Source: Nioella sp965215655
GTDB lineage: Bacteria; Pseudomonadota; Alphaproteobacteria; Rhodobacterales; Rhodobacteraceae
Direction of reading: 5' to 3'
DNA: 64,000 nucleotides
Assembly (NCBI RefSeq): GCF_965215655.1
Contig: NZ_OZ244111.1
Location: forward strand, 1,488,001-1,552,000
The first letter of the stretch is position 1; each line of letters starts with the position of its first letter. The position numbers and the translations under genes were made by a program. Below, in pieces: positions 59,279-64,000 of the stretch. The notes under the pieces were generated by a model. The model was not told the origin of the DNA and did not search any database. It was given only the letters and a program-made list of their open reading frames with translations.

Positions 59279-60454
59279 ATGGGCCGCCGCCGCCCCCGCC
59301 GGGGCAAGCCGAAACAACACGATGCCATTGCCGGGCAGCCGCCCGCCACCGCGCGCATTGCCCCGGTCCCGCCGCCGCCCGTCGCCCCGCCGCAAGCGCA
59401 ACGTCCCGATCCCGCCGATCTCTATGCGGCGCTCGATCTGGGCACAAATTCCTGCCGGATGCTGATCGCGCAGCCCAAGGGCAACCAGCTGCATGTGGTC
59501 GACAGTTTTTCCAAATCCGTCCAGCTGGGGCTGGGGCTGGAGGCGTCCGGACGCCTATCGCGCCAATCCATGGCCCGCACGGTCGCGGCGCTGAAAATCT
59601 GCAAGAAGAAGCTGCAACGCCACGATGTGAAGCGGATGCGTCTGGTCGCGACCGAGGCCTGCCGTCGGGCCACCAATGCGGGCGAATTCATTTCGGTGGT
59701 GCAGCGTGAAACCGGGCTCGACCTGGAGATCATCCAGCCAGAGGAAGAAGCGCGGCTGGCGGTGGTGGCCTGTGCGCCGCTGGTGTCTACCCGGACGGAA
59801 CAGTTGCTGGTCGTCGATATCGGCGGCGGCTCGACCGAACTGGTCTGGATCGACCTCAGCCGGGTTCCACGCGTGGAACGGCCGCGCGCCATCATGCGGC
59901 TGCATCAGGGGTTCGACCATACCGAAACGATCTTTCCCAAGGCCAAGGTGGTGGACTGGATCTCGATCCCGCTCGGTGTGGCGACGCTGAAGGATCTTTA
60001 CCGGGATGTGACCGATGATGGCGCGCGCTTTGCGCTGATGAGCTGGTATTTCGAGGAACAGCTTGCGGAGTTTTCGCCTTACGTGGATGCCGCCGATCAG
60101 GCCCGCGAAGGCTTCCAGATCATCGGGACCAGCGGCACGGTGACGACTGTCGCGGCCTCTCACCTGGGGTTGCGCCGCTATGACCGCAACAAGGTGGACG
60201 GGCTGCGCATGACCTCGGATCAGATCGACTCCGTCATTCAGGACTACCTGTCGCTTGGCCCCACCGGTCGCCGCCGCGACCCGCGGATCGGGCGCGACCG
60301 GCACTCGCTGATCATGTCGGGATCCGCCATCCTGCAGGCGCTGCTGCGCGCCTGGCCCACGGACCGGCTGAGCGTGGCGGACCGGGGGCTGCGCGAAGGG
60401 CTGCTTTATGCGCAGATGTCCTCTGACGGGGTGCTGGAGGACGGGCCGTTCTGA
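59279..60454 (+). CDS. ppx: Exopolyphosphatase/guanosine pentaphosphatase (Ppx/GppA family)
   Basis: The 391-residue protein has the ASKHA signatures: YAALDLGTNSCRMLI near residue 50, VDIGGGSTELVW and GTSGTVTTVAA, with CGPTGRRRDP-type basic residues later. It hydrolyses polyphosphate ends or (p)ppGpp-related nucleotides. The N-terminal 45 residues are a Pro/Ala/Arg-rich extension before the fold. The ATG at 59279 has AAGGAG seven bases before it; an ATG at 59261 also fits. RlmE lies about 200 bp downstream across repeat copy D. Confidence 0.9.
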   Translation: MGRRRPRRGKPKQHDAIAGQPPATARIAPVPPPPVAPPQAQRPDPADLYAALDLGTNSCRMLIAQPKGNQLHVVDSFSKSVQLGLGLEASGRLSRQSMARTVAALKICKKKLQRHDVKRMRLVATEACRRATNAGEFISVVQRETGLDLEIIQPEEEARLAVVACAPLVSTRTEQLLVVDIGGGSTELVWIDLSRVPRVERPRAIMRLHQGFDHTETIFPKAKVVDWISIPLGVATLKDLYRDVTDDGARFALMSWYFEEQLAEFSPYVDAADQAREGFQIIGTSGTVTTVAASHLGLRRYDRNKVDGLRMTSDQIDSVIQDYLSLGPTGRRRDPRIGRDRHSLIMSGSAILQALLRAWPTDRLSVADRGLREGLLYAQMSSDGVLEDGPF

Positions 60455-60463
60455 GGCACGGGC

Positions 60464-60590
60464 GGTTTCGCCGCCTGTCGACGTCGACCCGGGTGCGGTC
60501 CTCCTCACCCCCCGCTTGCGCGGGGACCTCGTCGGCCCGCTTGGGGGTTCCACCCCCAAACCCCCGAGGTTTTTTTGCCGAGATGAAAGG
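60464..60590 (+). repeat. Composite intergenic repeat, copy D (127 bp)
   Basis: It begins ten bases after the ppx stop, with GGTTTCGCCGCC, and ends in GCCGAGATGAAAGG. The middle has a GGGGGTTCCACCCCC hairpin in place of the longer block of copies A and B. Confidence 0.75.
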
Positions 60591-60651
60591 GGGAGGGGCT
60601 TTCTTTGGGGCTTGTGGCCTTATATGGGGAGGCGTTGGAAAGGCGACGGCG

Positions 60652-61353
60652 ATGGCAAAGAACACGAGCGGGCGCGGGCAGCGCGATTTGCGGGTCAAGG
60701 TGAAGACCGCGCGGGGGCGGAAACTGTCCTCGACACTTTGGCTGGAGCGTCAGCTGAACGATCCATATGTGCAACGCGCCAAGCGTGAGGGCTATCGTGG
60801 TCGCGCGGCCTTCAAGATTCTGGAGCTGGATGACAAGTTTCGCTTCCTCGTGCCCGGTGCGCGCGTGGTCGACCTGGGGTGTGCCCCCGGCGGCTGGTGC
60901 CAGGTGGCGGTGAAGCGCGTCAATGCCCTGGGCGAAAAGCCCGGCAAGAAGGTCGGGACGATCCTGGGCATCGACCTGCAGGAGGTAGAACCGATTGCAG
61001 GCTGTGAGATCCATCAACTCGATTTCATGGAAGACGATGCCGACGAGAAGGTGAAGACCTGGCTTGGCGGTAAGGCCGATGTGGTGATGAGCGACATGGC
61101 GGCGTCAGCCTCGGGGCACAAGCAGACCGACCATTTGCGGATCATCGCGCTGTGCGAGGCGGCGGCCTATTTTGCCTTCGACGTTCTGGAAGAGGGCGGC
61201 ACTTTCGTGGCCAAGGTTCTGGCCGGCGGCGCAGAGGGCGATTTGCAGCAGATGCTGAAGCAGAAATTCACCAAGGTCGCGAATGTGAAACCAGGGGCCA
61301 GCCGGTCGGATTCTTCCGAGAAATTCGTGGTGGCCACCGGCTTTCGGGGCTAG
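60652..61353 (+). CDS. rlmE: 23S rRNA (uridine-2'-O-)-methyltransferase RlmE
   Basis: RlmE methylates the ribose of U2552 in 23S rRNA. The 233-residue protein starts MAKNTSGRGQRDLRVKVKTARGR and has VVDLGCAPGGWCQVAV (SAM motif I), the catalytic Asp in DVVMSDMAASASG, and Lys residues typical of the FtsJ K-D-K-E set (AFKILELDDKF, FVAKVLAGG). The ATG at 60652 is the only start near a fitting binding site. It is followed by guaB at 104 bp. Confidence 0.95.
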   Translation: MAKNTSGRGQRDLRVKVKTARGRKLSSTLWLERQLNDPYVQRAKREGYRGRAAFKILELDDKFRFLVPGARVVDLGCAPGGWCQVAVKRVNALGEKPGKKVGTILGIDLQEVEPIAGCEIHQLDFMEDDADEKVKTWLGGKADVVMSDMAASASGHKQTDHLRIIALCEAAAYFAFDVLEEGGTFVAKVLAGGAEGDLQQMLKQKFTKVANVKPGASRSDSSEKFVVATGFRG

Positions 61354-61457
61354 GCCCCGCGCCAATCCGTCCCAGCCACCGGAATTGGGGCTTTCCCTTT
61401 TGCCAAACCCATGAGATAGGGACGTGCCAACCGTAACTCCCAGCCTTGGAGGCCCCT

Positions 61458-62912
61458 ATGGAGATTCGCGAGGCGCTTACCTTCGACGACGTTCTGCTTG
61501 TGCCCGGTGCATCCTCGGTCCTGCCGAGCACCGCCGACACGCGCACATGGGTGACACAATCCATCAAGATGAACATCCCGCTTCTGTCCTCTGCCATGGA
61601 CACGGTGACCGAGAGCCGCATGGCGATTGCCATGGCGCAGGCGGGCGGCATGGGGGTGATCCACAAGAACCTGAATGTCGAGGAACAGGCCCGCGAAGTG
61701 CGGCGGGTCAAGCGCTTTGAAAGCGGGATCGTCTACAACCCGGTGACGTTGCGGGTGGATCAGACGCTGGCCGATGCCAAGGCCTTGATCGACCGTTATA
61801 ATTTCACGGGCTTCCCGGTGGTCGATGCAGAGGGTCGCGTGGTGGGCATCCTGACCAATCGGGATATGCGATTTGCGTCGTCGGACGATACGCCGGTCCA
61901 TGTGATGATGACCTCGAGCGATCTGGCGATGCTGGCCGAACCCGCCGATCTGGAAGAAGCCAAGAGCCTGATGCGGGCGCGGCGGATCGAGAAGCTGCTG
62001 GTCCATGACGGGCAGGGCAAGCTGACCGGGCTGCTGACGCTGAAAGACACCGAACAGGCGGTTCTGAACCCCACGGCCTGCAAGGACGAGCTTGGGCGCC
62101 TTCGGGTCGCGGCGGCGACATCGGTGGGCGATTCCGGGTTCGAGCGGACCGAGGCGCTGATTGACTCCGGTGTCGACATCGTCGTGGTCGATACCGCGCA
62201 TGGCCATTCCGAAGGCGTGATCGACGCGGTGAGACGCGCCAAGCGGTTGTCGAACACCGTGCAGGTCATCGCGGGCAACGTGGCGACAGGCGAGGCCACG
62301 CGGGCCCTGATCGACGCGGGCGCGGATGCGGTGAAGGTCGGGATCGGGCCGGGCTCGATCTGTACCACGCGGATCGTGGCGGGCGTGGGCGTGCCGCAGC
62401 TGACCGCGATCATGGATTGTGCCAAGGCTGCGGCCGAGACCGGAACACCGATCATTGCCGATGGCGGAATCAAGTATTCCGGCGATTTCGCCAAGGCCAT
62501 CGCGGCGGGGGCCAATTGCGCCATGGTCGGCAGCATGATCGCGGGCACCGATGAAAGCCCCGGTGAGGTCATTCTCTATCAGGGCCGCTCGTTCAAATCC
62601 TATCGCGGGATGGGCTCGCTCGGCGCCATGGCGCGCGGTTCCGCCGATCGCTATTTCCAGAAGGACGCGGCCAGTGACAAGCTGGTGCCCGAGGGGATCG
62701 AGGGGCAGGTGCCCTACAAAGGGTCCGCCAGCGCGGTTGTGCATCAGCTGGTGGGCGGCCTGCGGGCGGCCATGGGCTATACCGGATCTGCCACGGTGGA
62801 CGAGATGCGGGGGGGCTGCAACTTCGTGCGGATCACCGGCGCTGGGCTGAAGGAAAGCCATGTGCATGACGTCCAGATCACACGTGAAAGCCCGAATTAT
62901 CGTTTTGGATGA
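61458..62912 (+). CDS. guaB: Inosine-5'-monophosphate dehydrogenase
   Basis: GuaB makes XMP from IMP with NAD+. The 484-residue protein has EALTFDDVLLVPG at the start, tandem CBS domains from about residue 90 to 200, GPGSICTTR with the catalytic Cys, and the flap region RGMGSLGAMA. TTGGAGG precedes the ATG at 61458. It feeds guaA, which is at 31721. The gene continues into rsmB, 31 bp later. Confidence 0.97.
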   Translation: MEIREALTFDDVLLVPGASSVLPSTADTRTWVTQSIKMNIPLLSSAMDTVTESRMAIAMAQAGGMGVIHKNLNVEEQAREVRRVKRFESGIVYNPVTLRVDQTLADAKALIDRYNFTGFPVVDAEGRVVGILTNRDMRFASSDDTPVHVMMTSSDLAMLAEPADLEEAKSLMRARRIEKLLVHDGQGKLTGLLTLKDTEQAVLNPTACKDELGRLRVAAATSVGDSGFERTEALIDSGVDIVVVDTAHGHSEGVIDAVRRAKRLSNTVQVIAGNVATGEATRALIDAGADAVKVGIGPGSICTTRIVAGVGVPQLTAIMDCAKAAAETGTPIIADGGIKYSGDFAKAIAAGANCAMVGSMIAGTDESPGEVILYQGRSFKSYRGMGSLGAMARGSADRYFQKDAASDKLVPEGIEGQVPYKGSASAVVHQLVGGLRAAMGYTGSATVDEMRGGCNFVRITGAGLKESHVHDVQITRESPNYRFG

Positions 62913-62943
62913 TGGTTTTGCGCGCTGATCTTGAGGTGGTTTC

Positions 62944-64000
62944 GTGACCCCCGCAGCGCGGGTTGCCGCCGCGATCGAGGTGCTGGATCGCTGGCTGGAC
63001 GGCGTGCCGGCCGAAAAGGCCCTGACCGGGTGGGCACGCGGGGCGCGCTATGCCGGGTCCAAGGACCGGGCGGCCGTTCGCGACCATGTCTACGATGTCT
63101 TGCGCCGCAAGGGTGCGTGCGAGGTGCTTGGCGGTGTAGATGGGCGCGGGCTGATGCTGGGGCTGTTGCGGTTACAGGGTGTGGACCCCGTGACGGTTTT
63201 CACCGGCGAGGGGCACGCCCCGGTCCCGCTGTGTGACGCTGAACAGCACGGTCCGGATGCGTCCCCCGATATCTGGCGCGATGTTCCTGACTGGTTGCAT
63301 CAGCCCCTGCGGGAAAGTCTTGGCGCACACGCTGCGGATGTCGTTGGCACCTTACAGGCACGCGCGCCGCTCTACCTGCGGGTCAATGCCCGGAAAGCTT
63401 CGGTTAACCAAGCTCAGGAACGCCTTCTAGAGGACGTAATTAAAACGGAAGCCTGTCAGGTTGAGATGGCTTTGAGAGTCACGGATGGCGATCGTCGCTT
63501 GCGGCAATCCTCCGCCTATCTGGATGGGCTGGTCGAGATTCAGGATCTCTCGGTTCAAATGGCATGCGCGGCTGTGGACTGGCCGCAGAGGGGCAAGGTT
63601 CTGGACTATTGTGCCGGAGGCGGTGGTAAGGCGCTGGCCATCGCGGCGGTGTCAGATGCGCAGGTCCTTGTCCATGACGCCTTTCCCGCCCGAATGTCAG
63701 ATATTCCCGCGCGCGCGGCGCGGGCGGGTGTGACGCTGACGACAATATCTCGCCCGGAAGACCGCGAACCCTATGATCTGGTGCTCTGCGACGTGCCCTG
63801 TTCCGGGTCCGGTACATGGCGGCGGGATCCGGAAGCCAAATGGCGGCTGACCCCGGAGAGACTGGCGGAACTTGGGCAGGTGCAGCGCCGGATTGTCAAG
63901 CAGGCACAAGCACTTGTCAGGCCCGGGGGACGCCTTGTCTACATGACCTGTTCGTTGCTCGATGCGGAAAATCAGGCTGTGGTGGACGCTGCCCTGTCAG
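62944..64000 (+). CDS. rsmB: RsmB/NOP-family 16S rRNA m5C methyltransferase (3' end missing)
   Basis: The frame opens with GTG at 62944 (VTPAARVAAAIEVLDRWLDG) and is uninterrupted to the window edge, 352 codons. The N-terminal part is the NusB-like/PUA-type RNA-binding segment. The methyltransferase core shows motif I DYCAGGGGKAL, motif IV CDVPCSGSGTWRRDPEAKW with the proposed Cys, and motif VI MTCSLLDAEN with the nucleophile Cys. RsmB methylates C967 of 16S rRNA, which I infer by family. It lies 31 bp downstream of guaB and is probably co-transcribed. Confidence 0.88.
   Translation, partial: MTPAARVAAAIEVLDRWLDGVPAEKALTGWARGARYAGSKDRAAVRDHVYDVLRRKGACEVLGGVDGRGLMLGLLRLQGVDPVTVFTGEGHAPVPLCDAEQHGPDASPDIWRDVPDWLHQPLRESLGAHAADVVGTLQARAPLYLRVNARKASVNQAQERLLEDVIKTEACQVEMALRVTDGDRRLRQSSAYLDGLVEIQDLSVQMACAAVDWPQRGKVLDYCAGGGGKALAIAAVSDAQVLVHDAFPARMSDIPARAARAGVTLTTISRPEDREPYDLVLCDVPCSGSGTWRRDPEAKWRLTPERLAELGQVQRRIVKQAQALVRPGGRLVYMTCSLLDAENQAVVDAALS

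Overview
The window is a high-GC chromosomal segment from an alphaproteobacterium of the Rhodobacteraceae, most likely the Roseobacter group. This rests on the double-length dCTP deaminase, the DUF177-rpmF-plsX-fabH-ihfA-merR block, a DMSP lyase of the DddP type, DUF6456 and DUF6477 proteins, OlsB for ornithine lipid, TAXI-TRAP transport, and a corrinoid methyl-transfer set with a RamA-like activator. Most of it is ordinary core genome. The accessory parts are two short lower-GC inserts near 22.1-22.8 kb and 50.3-51.3 kb.

Layout. 0-7 kb: an alpha/beta-hydrolase/OsmC fusion (cut by the window start), a membrane EEP-fold hydrolase, dddP, a DUF3445 haem oxidative N-demethylase-like gene overlapping a SAM methyltransferase, dcd and tRNA-Pro(GGG). 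7-14.6 kb: merR, ihfA, fabH, plsX, rpmF and DUF177 on the minus strand with bamE-like and olsB diverging, then marR, sdhE and an XRE regulator. 14.7-22 kb: aspartate aminotransferase, a sulfatase overlapping a fused TAXI-TRAP permease, its binding protein and an iron alcohol dehydrogenase. 22.1-22.8 kb: a 679-bp insert bounded by 38-bp direct repeats that duplicate the 3' end of a tetR gene. 22.8-30.9 kb: tetR-ppk2, hydrolase, metA, an orphan ATPase, two EamA exporters, a FadL porin and a small monooxygenase. 31-34.9 kb: msrB, guaA, mgtC, a NUDIX gene and a 56-residue membrane protein.

35-46.3 kb: a non-pyrrolysine MttB-family methyltransferase, DUF6477, a DUF6456 regulator with DnaA box and dyad sites, an MFS transporter, two ureohydrolases, alkA-esterase, an HNH nuclease, a cytoplasmic reductive-dehalogenase-like iron-sulfur protein and a radical SAM protein. 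46.4-50.3 kb: the zwf-pgl-pgi operon. 50.3-53.4 kb: a membrane-anchored GIY-YIG protein beside tRNA-Gly(CCC), a DUF2235 hydrolase and an AhpD-like protein. 53.5-59 kb: RamA-like activator, a TVP38-like membrane protein, a small protein, a methyl-THF:corrinoid methyltransferase, a MetF-like reductase and a PF13769-type protein. 59.3-64 kb: ppx/gppA, rlmE, guaB and the start of rsmB, which runs off the window.

How the genes work together. The 53-59 kb genes plus the MttB homologue at 35 kb look like parts of a corrinoid C1-transfer and split methionine-synthase network. Three of these proteins share Gly/Arg-rich terminal tails, which I regard as the most unusual protein feature here. MetA supplies activated homoserine to the same methionine branch. 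DddP, the DUF3445 protein and the methyl-transfer set fit a marine bacterium using DMSP and methylated amines. A family of composite intergenic repeats (four copies) and a cluster of three AT-rich palindromes lie between genes.
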